Positions 1 through 6,107 of a stretch of DNA of 8,301 bases are shown here, in pieces. Numbering within the stretch: position 1 is the first letter of the stretch; each line of letters begins with the position of its first letter. The notes beneath the pieces are model-generated. The model did no database searches. It saw only the letters and a program-made list of their open reading frames with translations, and was not told the origin of the DNA. Made by a program: the position numbers and the translations under genes. The DNA comes from Chitinophagales bacterium. GTDB lineage: Bacteria; Bacteroidota; Bacteroidia; Chitinophagales; JADIYW01. Location of the stretch: the NCBI GenBank assembly GCA_020848315.1, contig JADLAH010000109.1, positions 1-8,301 on the forward strand, given 5' to 3'.

Positions 1-1025
1 CCTTGTGCTACCAGTTCTTTTTCTTTGTTGTCAATCATGTCGGATGCACGGTAGCAGGAAGACTGCAACGCGTAAGTGCGCACCGCCATTTCAGCGATTT
101 TATATTGGATAGCACCGAAAGAAGCAATCGGTGTTTTGAACTGCTGACGCTCTACTGCATATTTTGCGGCCTGCTCAATCGCCATTTTAGAAGCACCTAA
201 CACACCGGCTGCCAGTTTGTAACGACCGATATTCAGGATATTGAAAGCGATGAGGTGACCTTTGCCTATTTCACCCAATAAATTTTCTTTCGGCACCTTC
301 ACGTTTTCGAGGAATACCTGACGGGTAGAAGATCCTTTGATACCCATTTTTGCTTCTTCCGCACCCAGGGTCAATCCTTCCATGCCTTTCTCGAGAATCA
401 GGGCAGAGAATTTGTTGCCGTCAATCTGCACGAATACGATGAATACATCCGCGAAGCCGGAGTTGGTGATCCACATTTTCTGACCGTTTACGATGTAATG
501 CGTGCCTTCTGCGTTCAATACTGCCGTTGTTTTAGCACCCAATGCATCAGAACCTGAACTTGGCTCTGTCAGACAGTAACAAGCTTTCAATTCACCGCTG
601 GCCAGTTTCGGCAGGTAGTGTGATTTTTGCTGCTCGTTTCCGAAATATACGATTGGCAATGTACCAATCCCGATGTGCGCGCCCAATGACAGAGAGAAAG
701 AACGGGATTTAGCCATATTCTCCACCAGCAATGAGTTGGTGTTGAAGTCTTTGCCCAAACCGCCGTATTCTTCCGGAATAGCTAAGCCCAGCAAACCGAG
801 TTCGCCTGCTTTTTCCAGCAATGATTCCGTCAGTCCCGGCTCCTGCTTTTCAATTCTAGGATATACCGGTAAAATTTCTGATTCAATAAAAGAAACTGTT
901 GAATCAACAATCATTTGTTGTTCTTCATTCAGATCCTCCGGTGTGAATACATCCATAAAGTTGGTGTCTTTCACCAAAAACTCACCGCCTTTCAGCAAGT
1001 TTTTTACAGCAGTTGATTCGCTCAT
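1..1025 (-). CDS. Acyl-CoA dehydrogenase, long VLCAD-like type (3' part missing)
   Basis: FAD-dependent enzyme that introduces the alpha,beta double bond into acyl-CoA, the first step of fatty-acid beta-oxidation, in the cytoplasm. I translated the complement: 341 codons are visible from ATG at 1025 with no stop, so the C-terminus lies beyond the left edge. The helical N-terminal domain covers about residues 30-145. The family signature CLTEPSSGSDALG (151-163) and MWITNSGFADVF (184-195) form the FAD and substrate binding middle domain. The C-terminal helical domain starts near GRYKLAAGVLG (267-277). The extended N-terminus, beginning MSESTAVKNLLKGGEFLVKD, resembles the roughly 600-residue Bacteroidetes dehydrogenases related to mitochondrial VLCAD, more than the 380-residue short types. 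The catalytic glutamate of VLCAD-type enzymes would lie in the missing part, so activity cannot be judged. It is divergent from the Rieske gene, with a 196-bp control region between them. Chain-length preference is inferred from resemblance only. Confidence 0.93.
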   Translation of the reverse strand, partial: MSESTAVKNLLKGGEFLVKDTNFMDVFTPEDLNEEQQMIVDSTVSFIESEILPVYPRIEKQEPGLTESLLEKAGELGLLGLAIPEEYGGLGKDFNTNSLLVENMAKSRSFSLSLGAHIGIGTLPIVYFGNEQQKSHYLPKLASGELKACYCLTEPSSGSDALGAKTTAVLNAEGTHYIVNGQKMWITNSGFADVFIVFVQIDGNKFSALILEKGMEGLTLGAEEAKMGIKGSSTRQVFLENVKVPKENLLGEIGKGHLIAFNILNIGRYKLAAGVLGASKMAIEQAAKYAVERQQFKTPIASFGAIQYKIAEMAVRTYALQSSCYRASDMIDNKEKELVAQ

Positions 1026-1064
1026 GTTGATTATTTTATTGTTTTAATGTTGTTTTTAATCTGC

Positions 1065-1078
1065 TTTAACACGTTAAA
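1065..1078. promoter_or_regulatory. Short inverted repeat over the proposed -7 box
   Basis: TTTAAC and GTTAAA are inverted 6-bp arms separated by two bases. They overlap the proposed -7 element of the acyl-CoA dehydrogenase promoter (1075-1082). The arms are AT-rich, so chance occurrence is quite possible. It may be a second protein-binding site or have no role. Confidence 0.2.
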
Positions 1079-1106
1079 AATACAATGCATGCATAGAAAA
1101 ACCAAA
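1075..1106 (-). promoter_or_regulatory. Candidate Bacteroidetes promoter for the acyl-CoA dehydrogenase
   Basis: On the minus strand a TTTG (1106-1103) is followed after 20 nt by TATTTTTA (1082-1075), one mismatch from the Bacteroidetes -7 consensus TAnnTTTG. Transcription would start about 40-45 nt upstream of the ATG at 1025. The TTTG lies inside the palindrome at 1101-1114. This is a match by eye to a consensus rich in T, in AT-rich DNA, so chance matches are possible. Confidence 0.45.
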
Positions 1107-1114
1107 CGTTTGGT
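1101..1114. promoter_or_regulatory. Perfect 14-bp palindrome, candidate operator
   Basis: ACCAAACGTTTGGT is identical to its own reverse complement. It sits in the divergent region between the acyl-CoA dehydrogenase and Rieske genes and covers the -33 element proposed for the dehydrogenase, so a bound dimeric repressor would block that promoter. Fatty-acid oxidation genes are often controlled by TetR- or MarR-family regulators that bind palindromes of this size. No regulator gene is in the window, so the identity of the binding protein is unknown. Confidence 0.5.
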
Positions 1115-1166
1115 AAAATGCATGGATTAAGGATTTGTTATCAATTTTATCATTTCTTTTTGACTT

Positions 1167-1196
1167 TTTGTACTAACACAAAACGTCTTATTTTTG
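1167..1196 (+). promoter_or_regulatory. Candidate Bacteroidetes promoter for the Rieske oxygenase
   Basis: TTTG (1167-1170) is followed after 18 nt by TATTTTTG (1189-1196), a full match to the Bacteroidetes -7 consensus TAnnTTTG. The box ends 25 nt before the ATG at 1222, leaving a short leader without a clear Shine-Dalgarno sequence, as is normal in this phylum. This is the best promoter match I see in the window. Confidence 0.6.
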
Positions 1197-1221
1197 TTGC
1201 AGGTCAGTAAATCAGCAGACA

Positions 1222-2259
1222 ATGGCATCTTACAAGAAAATTCCGCTCAAACCATTCCCCAACGGATGGTATGTTGTTGCCCATTCCCATGAAGTTGGAA
1301 ACGGACAGATTATCACCCGGAGATTTGCGGGAAAAGATATCCTGATTTTCCGAACAGAGAGTGGAAAGCTGGCGATTACAGAACCCTATTGTCCGCATAT
1401 GGGCGGACACTTCGGCTATGGCGGCAAGGTGGAAGGCGAAAGCATCAAATGCCCGTTTCACCATTTTTGTTTTGATACCAAAGGCGACTGTACGGCTACG
1501 GGCTACGGCACCAAACCTTCTTCCAAACTGAAATTGCCCACCTATCACTCCGATGAAAAAAATGATTTGATTCTGATTTGGTTTGATGAAAAAGGGAACG
1601 CACCGGCATGGCAGGTTCCGCAGGAAGACTGGTCGGAATGGACAGAAGTGCGCTTTGCGGAATTTGACTTCAACTCGCATCCGCAGGAAACCAGCGAAAA
1701 CAGCGTCGACGTTGGCCACTTCGGCATTGTCCACGGCTATACAGGCGTGGAAACACTGCATGAAATGGAAAGTCACGACCATTATCTGTACGCTAAATAT
1801 GCCATGAAACGGGTGGCCGATTTTGTAGGTAAAAAAAGAACGATAAGAACAGAATTCAATGTGCATGTGCATGGACTGGGCTACTCATTCGTCAATACTG
1901 ACATCGCGGAACTCGGCATGCAGACAAGGCATTTTGTATTGCCCACACCGACAGATAAAGGCAAACTGAAACTGCGCATTGGCGTGAGCATCAAAAAAAT
2001 GGATAGCTTCAGTAAGATAACGCCATTGCTGAATCTGCTGCCTAAAAAACTGGCGCACAAATTATTGTTGGACGGCACCTACAAAGGCTACTGTCACGAT
2101 GTGAGTATGGATTTCAAAATCTGGGAAAACAAGATTTACATCGACCCGCCCATACTTGCCAAAGGCGACGGTCCGGTGGCACAGTACAGAATGTGGGCGC
2201 AGCAGTTTTATTACGATGACTCCACGCAACCAAACTATATTCCGCAGGAAATTTTATAA
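1222..2259 (+). CDS. Rieske [2Fe-2S] non-heme iron oxygenase, KshA/Neverland-like
   Basis: Cytoplasmic oxygenase of 345 residues with the two metal centres of ring-hydroxylating-type oxygenases. The N-terminal Rieske domain has CPH (Cys57, His59) and CPFH (Cys77, His80) as [2Fe-2S] ligands. The catalytic domain has ENSVDVGHFGIVH (159-171), giving the mononuclear iron ligands His166 and His171 with bridging Asp163. The C-terminal segment, with MDFKIW (296-301), DGP (316-318) and YRMWAQQFY (322-330), recalls 3-ketosteroid 9-alpha-hydroxylase (KshA) and the cholesterol 7-desaturases Neverland/DAF-36, so Asp297 is the likely third iron ligand. Such enzymes need a ferredoxin reductase, and none is encoded nearby. 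The substrate is unknown. The adjacent acyl-CoA dehydrogenase hints at lipid or sterol metabolism, but only by position. The gene converges on the next gene with 7 nt between stop codons. The fold and metal sites are confident and the subfamily is moderately so. Confidence 0.9.
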   Translation: MASYKKIPLKPFPNGWYVVAHSHEVGNGQIITRRFAGKDILIFRTESGKLAITEPYCPHMGGHFGYGGKVEGESIKCPFHHFCFDTKGDCTATGYGTKPSSKLKLPTYHSDEKNDLILIWFDEKGNAPAWQVPQEDWSEWTEVRFAEFDFNSHPQETSENSVDVGHFGIVHGYTGVETLHEMESHDHYLYAKYAMKRVADFVGKKRTIRTEFNVHVHGLGYSFVNTDIAELGMQTRHFVLPTPTDKGKLKLRIGVSIKKMDSFSKITPLLNLLPKKLAHKLLLDGTYKGYCHDVSMDFKIWENKIYIDPPILAKGDGPVAQYRMWAQQFYYDDSTQPNYIPQEIL

Positions 2260-2266
2260 CAGAAAA

Positions 2267-3259
2267 TTACTTCAACGTTTCCGGAAGCATAATACCGATA
2301 TGGTACTGTGGATAGAGTGCGGTTACTTCTTCCAGCGATTCAGGCAGTCTGGATTTTCTGATATACTGATCATCGCCTTTGCGCGTATTGAAGAAATTAT
2401 TCCAGTGTCCGAGTATGATAGACTGCGGTTGTACTTTTTTGATTTCTTCAATTTTTGCCGGCAAATATTTCTGGTTCCAATGAATGGTAAACGCCATATT
2501 CACCGGATGCTCCTCGAGCATAGCGCGTTCGAAAGCGGTATTCGGAAATGCTGAAATACCACCATTCATATACACTCTTCGCGCAATAGTATCCGCTTCC
2601 ATAAAATCTATCAGATAAGACAAAGGCTGTCCCATCTGCCATTTCAGCAAATCCGCGGGCACTTTATCGAATGCCTTATTTTCTCCGCTCATGAGCGTGA
2701 CATTGCCAAAATGCGGCGCGTGTACACTCTTCACCGGATAAATACGGATGCTACTATCCGCAGTGTATATCCAGCTATTCCCGGACAAAAAATCTTCCGC
2801 ATTGACATAATCGTTATCGGGATAAGTTTTGTAAAACAGATTAATCATCGACTGGCTGCCAATAATTTTTTTGGTAGTGTTGGCATCACTGAGGAATATC
2901 GGCAATTCCAGGCAATGATCGTAATGCGCGTGTCCGACCGTAATGGCACGAATTGATTGCAATTCCTGCTCAGAAAACAACTTGCGGTATTCCGGATTCG
3001 GTTTTCCCGCCACCACCATTTTAATGGGATTCGGATTGGAGAAAAAAGGATCCGCCAGCACGGCATTTCCTTTGTATTCCACATAATAACACATCGTTCC
3101 GAAGAAGCGCACTTTCAGTAAAGAATCATCGCTGACATGCATGTATTCTGTAACCACATCAGCCGGGAGTTTTTTACCGAACAACTGATTGAGGTACAAA
3201 AATGCAGTTGCAGAAAGTCCAAGGACTATAGCAAATGTGTATTTCAGCATCTTCTTCAT
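2267..3259 (-). CDS. Membrane-anchored metallo-beta-lactamase-fold hydrolase
   Basis: Protein of 330 residues in the MBL superfamily, nearest in style to the UlaG/NAPE-PLD-like group (Lactamase_B_2). The metal motif HAHYDH is at 110-115 (His110, His112, Asp114, His115). Further probable ligands are a His in SVHAPHFG (178-185), Asp218 and His285 in LGHW (283-286). ADPFFSNPNP (69-78) precedes the motif, as is usual in this group. Residues 1-27 have MKKMLK followed by a hydrophobic stretch (8-23) and no evident lipobox, suggesting a signal anchor with the enzyme outside the inner membrane. The ATG at 3259 begins 20 nt after the proA stop, so the gene is probably the third of a proB-proA operon. 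Only an A-rich leader precedes it. The substrate cannot be read from the sequence: phospholipid, cyclic phosphate and lactone hydrolases all occur in this fold. A connection to proline synthesis is not implied by the family. Confidence 0.85.
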   Translation of the reverse strand: MKKMLKYTFAIVLGLSATAFLYLNQLFGKKLPADVVTEYMHVSDDSLLKVRFFGTMCYYVEYKGNAVLADPFFSNPNPIKMVVAGKPNPEYRKLFSEQELQSIRAITVGHAHYDHCLELPIFLSDANTTKKIIGSQSMINLFYKTYPDNDYVNAEDFLSGNSWIYTADSSIRIYPVKSVHAPHFGNVTLMSGENKAFDKVPADLLKWQMGQPLSYLIDFMEADTIARRVYMNGGISAFPNTAFERAMLEEHPVNMAFTIHWNQKYLPAKIEEIKKVQPQSIILGHWNNFFNTRKGDDQYIRKSRLPESLEEVTALYPQYHIGIMLPETLK

Positions 3260-3279
3260 AGGTATATGTTTTTAAGATT

Positions 3280-4527
3280 TTATCTGATTTGACCGCTGCC
3301 CCGTACTATCCACTTTTCGGTGGTCAGTTTTTCGAGTGCAAACGGGCCGCGAGCGTGTAGCTTTTGGGTGGAAATGCCAATCTCCGCACCTAATCCGAAG
3401 CAGCCGCCATCCGTGAAGCGCGTGCTGGCATTCGTATATACAGCGGCGGCATCCACTTCATTCAGGAAGCGCTCACACACCTGCGCGTCGGAAGAAACAA
3501 TGGCCTCACTGTGTCTGGAGGAATATCTGCGGATATGCTCGAGTGCCTCGTCAGTATCATCCACACATTTCACCGAACATTTCTGCGACAGATATTCAAT
3601 TCCGAAATTTTCCTCCACGGCCTTCTTCAGGTAAGGATAACCCGCTTTTTCGAGTATCGGAAAGGCTGTTTCATCGGCAAAGACTTCTACCTCAAACGCG
3701 GAAAATCCTTTGGTTATTTTAGGTAAAAATGCCGTCGCCACCGCCTTATCCACGATAATCGTATCGAGGGCATTGCAAACGGACGGCCGGTGCGTTTTAG
3801 CATTCACCACCACTTTGGCAGCCATGTCCAGGTCCGCGCTTTTTTCAACATAAGTATGGCAAACGCCCGCACCGGTTTCTATCGTCGGCACTTTGGAATT
3901 GGCACGCACAAAATCTATCAATTGTTGCGAACCACGCGGAATAATAATGTCTACATATTTCACCGCTTCGAGCAATTCCTTGACAAACTTTCTGTCTACC
4001 GGCAGCAGCGCGACAACCGCTTCCGGCACCTTATTTTCACGCAATGCCTGATGAATGATACTGACTAAAATTTCGTTGGTATATTCCGCGTCGCTGCCAC
4101 CGCGCAACACCACCGCGTTACCGGCGTACAGGCAAAGTGCGGCCACATCTATCGTTACATTCGGTCGGGCTTCATAGATGACGCCCACCACGCCGATGGG
4201 CACCGTGATTTTCTGAATATGCAATCCATTCGGGGTGTTGTTATCTATCAGCACTTTTCCGGCAGGATCATCCAGTTTCATTACATCATGCAGACTGTCA
4301 GCCAGCCCTTTAATGCGTTCCGCATTCAGCAGCAATCTGTCTTTTTTCGGATTGCTGTCCTCCATCTTATCCAGATCTTTTTTGTTCTCTCGGATAATCG
4401 TCTCTGTATTTTCCGTGAGCAATACCGCCAGTCTGGTCAGTATGTTTTTCTTTTGCTCCAGAGTCAGCGCACGCGCTGCCACGGATGATTTGCTGACTGT
4501 TTCAAGTATATGCTGTATAGATTCCAT
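3280..4527 (-). CDS. proA: Gamma-glutamyl phosphate reductase
   Basis: Second enzyme of proline synthesis: reduces gamma-glutamyl phosphate with NADPH to glutamate-5-semialdehyde in the cytoplasm. The protein has 415 residues, the usual length for ProA. Diagnostic segments are VGVIYEARPNVTIDVAALC (114-132), IPRGSQQLIDFV (196-207), ETGAGVCHTYV (217-227), THRPSVCNALDT (245-256) with catalytic Cys251, and the C-terminal run from VYTNASTRFTDGG (363-375) to FGLGAEIGIST (377-387) and HARGP (391-395). HSEAIV (339-344) belongs to the family signature. It lies 11 nt after proB, whose product it must accept because gamma-glutamyl phosphate is unstable. The two are certainly co-transcribed. Nothing is missing or truncated. 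Confidence 0.98.
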   Translation of the reverse strand: MESIQHILETVSKSSVAARALTLEQKKNILTRLAVLLTENTETIIRENKKDLDKMEDSNPKKDRLLLNAERIKGLADSLHDVMKLDDPAGKVLIDNNTPNGLHIQKITVPIGVVGVIYEARPNVTIDVAALCLYAGNAVVLRGGSDAEYTNEILVSIIHQALRENKVPEAVVALLPVDRKFVKELLEAVKYVDIIIPRGSQQLIDFVRANSKVPTIETGAGVCHTYVEKSADLDMAAKVVVNAKTHRPSVCNALDTIIVDKAVATAFLPKITKGFSAFEVEVFADETAFPILEKAGYPYLKKAVEENFGIEYLSQKCSVKCVDDTDEALEHIRRYSSRHSEAIVSSDAQVCERFLNEVDAAAVYTNASTRFTDGGCFGLGAEIGISTQKLHARGPFALEKLTTEKWIVRGSGQIR

Positions 4528-4538
4528 GTCTGTTTTTT

Positions 4539-5573
4539 TTATATCAATACGATATCATCCGCATGCGCCAGCAGAAGGTTTTGCTGATTCATGTTTTTCT
4601 GTAAAATACCGGCGGCAATCTTTGCTCTGCCTACGGCAAATACATGTCCGTTTTCGTCACATATCTCCATCGCTTCTCCTTCCTCAAAATGGTGCATCAC
4701 CTCTCTGACGCCCACGGCCAGCAGGCTTTTCCTTCTCAGTAATGCCTTTTTCGCGCCTTCATCTACCCGCACCTTGCCAATCACCAGACTGCCGCTGGCC
4801 AGCCATTTCTGACGCGCCGTTTTGGATACGGAAGCAGGCGAACAAACCGTGCCAATTTTTTCATCGATTGCCTTGATGATGCCGCTGGTTTTTCTGGCTG
4901 GAAAAATAATCACGCGGATACCCATGCTTGTAGCGAGATGCGCGAAAGTAAGTTTGCTGATCATACCGCCGAGTCCGACAGAGGACTTTTCTTTGGTGGC
5001 AAGACCGAGTACTTTATCATCAAACTTATGGATGCTGCGCACCACCTTTCCCTGCTGGTCGAGTACACCATCTACGGAAGTACCGATGAGCAATAACTTC
5101 GCGCCAAAGCCCACCGCGAGCAGCGTGGCGAGTTCGTCGTTATCGGAAAATTTCAACTCGCGCGAACTGACAACATCATTCTCATTCGCGATGGGAATCA
5201 CGCCATTTTTCCAGAGTTCTTCATACGTCGCTCTTAGTTGCAGGAATTTTTCCCTTTCAGAAAAATGACTGCGTTCGCACAAACTTTGCGCAATCGGAAT
5301 TTTATATTTCGCGAAGGCTTCCGAATATTTGTAAATCAGAATCGGATTACCGATGGCCGCCGCCGCTTTTCGTTCCTCAATTTTTCCGGAATAGTCGCGG
5401 ATATATTTCTTGCCGGTACCCACCGCGCCGGAGGACACGATTACAATCGCATATTCCTTGTGCAGATGCGCCAGCTGACGGGCAATACTTTTCACCACCG
5501 ATTCATCCAGATTACCCTGACTGTCGGTGATGGAAGAGGTACCTATTTTGAAAACCAATATCGGTTTTTGCAT
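4539..5573 (-). CDS. proB: Glutamate 5-kinase with C-terminal PUA domain
   Basis: First and usually feedback-controlled enzyme of proline synthesis: phosphorylates the gamma-carboxyl of glutamate with ATP. The amino-acid kinase domain covers about residues 1-250: VFKIGTSSIT (7-16) with Lys9, IVSSGAVGTGKK (45-56), IPIANENDV (126-134), FSDNDELATLLAV (142-154) and the phosphate-binding VGLGGMISK (199-207). The C-terminal 90 residues starting at RQKWLASG (254-261) form a PUA domain, as in E. coli ProB, giving 344 residues in all, slightly shorter than the 367 of E. coli. The start ATG at 5573 gives an N-terminus of only six residues before the first strand, which is normal. It is the first gene of a proB-proA-hydrolase unit and diverges from the cupin gene across 74 bp. 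No proC is present. Confidence 0.97.
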   Translation of the reverse strand: MQKPILVFKIGTSSITDSQGNLDESVVKSIARQLAHLHKEYAIVIVSSGAVGTGKKYIRDYSGKIEERKAAAAIGNPILIYKYSEAFAKYKIPIAQSLCERSHFSEREKFLQLRATYEELWKNGVIPIANENDVVSSRELKFSDNDELATLLAVGFGAKLLLIGTSVDGVLDQQGKVVRSIHKFDDKVLGLATKEKSSVGLGGMISKLTFAHLATSMGIRVIIFPARKTSGIIKAIDEKIGTVCSPASVSKTARQKWLASGSLVIGKVRVDEGAKKALLRRKSLLAVGVREVMHHFEEGEAMEICDENGHVFAVGRAKIAAGILQKNMNQQNLLLAHADDIVLI

Positions 5574-5647
5574 GATTCATTGAAAGTTTATCCAAAGTAA
5601 TACTAATTTCGGGCTTTCTGATTATTTTGTATTTTAAATTAAGTTGA
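5574..5647. promoter_or_regulatory. Divergent promoter region between proB and the cupin gene
   Basis: Only 74 bp separate the two start codons, so both promoters must lie here or overlap the genes. On the minus strand TTACTTTG (5600-5593) ends 19 nt before the proB ATG. On the plus strand TTATTTTG (5622-5629) ends 18 nt before the cupin ATG. Each differs from the Bacteroidetes TAnnTTTG box at one base, and neither has a clear TTTG element at the expected distance upstream. I see no attenuator or riboswitch. Confidence 0.3.
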
Positions 5648-6100
5648 ATGATGAAGGCAGAAGAACTGATACGTGAGCTGGAATTAGCACCTCATCCTGA
5701 AGGCGGCTACTACAGGCGCACCTATCTTGCGGAAGATGACTCCTTCTCTTCGATATTGTTTCTGATGACGGCAGGCAACTTCTCCGCTTTTCACCGCATC
5801 GCTTCCGAAGAACAATGGAACTGGATGGGCGGCGATGCCATTCACATCCACGAAATTGATCAGGAGGGCGAATACCGGGAAATCATCTTATCGGATAGTA
5901 TTGCATCGCCACGCTATCAGCATGTCGTAAAAGGCGGGCACTGGTTTGCGGCCACCTGCGAAGGCAGCATGGGATATGCGTTGTGTGGCTGCACTGTTGT
6001 GCCTGCCTTCCGATTTGAAGATTTTGAACTGGCCGACAGAGCCGCATTGTGCGCACAGTTTCCGCAACACACCGCCATCATTCAACACCTCACCAGATAA
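5648..6100 (+). CDS. DUF985-type cupin protein (Cupin_5, COG3542)
   Basis: Small cytoplasmic beta-barrel protein of 150 residues, full length for this family. Recognisable family segments are HPEGGYYRRTY (16-26), SAFHR (46-50), WNWMGGD (57-63), the WFAA turn near 99-102, LCGCTVVPAF (112-121), FEDFELADR (123-131) and the ending QFPQHTAIIQHL (137-148). The family function is not established. Structures of relatives show a cupin fold, and a small-molecule isomerase or binding role has been suggested. The usual WHF before the GD pair reads WNW here, so a His that may be a metal or substrate ligand is replaced by Asn58. Two ATG codons in a row begin the gene (5648 and 5651), and either could be used. 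It is probably co-transcribed with the methyltransferase gene that follows after 7 nt. Confidence 0.88.
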   Translation: MMKAEELIRELELAPHPEGGYYRRTYLAEDDSFSSILFLMTAGNFSAFHRIASEEQWNWMGGDAIHIHEIDQEGEYREIILSDSIASPRYQHVVKGGHWFAATCEGSMGYALCGCTVVPAFRFEDFELADRAALCAQFPQHTAIIQHLTR

Positions 6101-6107
6101 CCACCAC

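Noticed and set aside
673..1047. Plus-strand open frame of 124 codons
   Set aside because: It is antisense to the acyl-CoA dehydrogenase, whose complement translates into conserved family motifs throughout.
1026..1221. Search of the largest intergenic region for a tRNA, small RNA or riboswitch
   Set aside because: It is AT-rich, without cloverleaf or GC-rich stem structures. Only the promoter and palindrome elements listed are supportable.
1204..1872. Long open frame of 222 codons on the minus strand
   Set aside because: It lies antisense to the Rieske gene, is rich in Phe and Cys with no recognisable domain, and the plus-strand frame holds all the metal ligands. It is a shadow of that gene.
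2250..2268. Inverted repeat AATTTT / AAAATT between the convergent Rieske and hydrolase genes as a bidirectional terminator
   Set aside because: The stem is only 6 bp, all A/T, with a 7-nt loop. It is too weak to call as an intrinsic terminator.
4235..4708. Plus-strand open frame of 157 codons across the proA-proB junction
   Set aside because: It is antisense to two unmistakable enzyme genes, with low-complexity Ser/Phe-rich translation.
5946..6107. Upstream extension of the methyltransferase frame from ATG 5946
   Set aside because: The 54 extra codons overlap the cupin gene in another frame and show no family similarity. ATG 6108 gives the normal length and a 7-nt gap.
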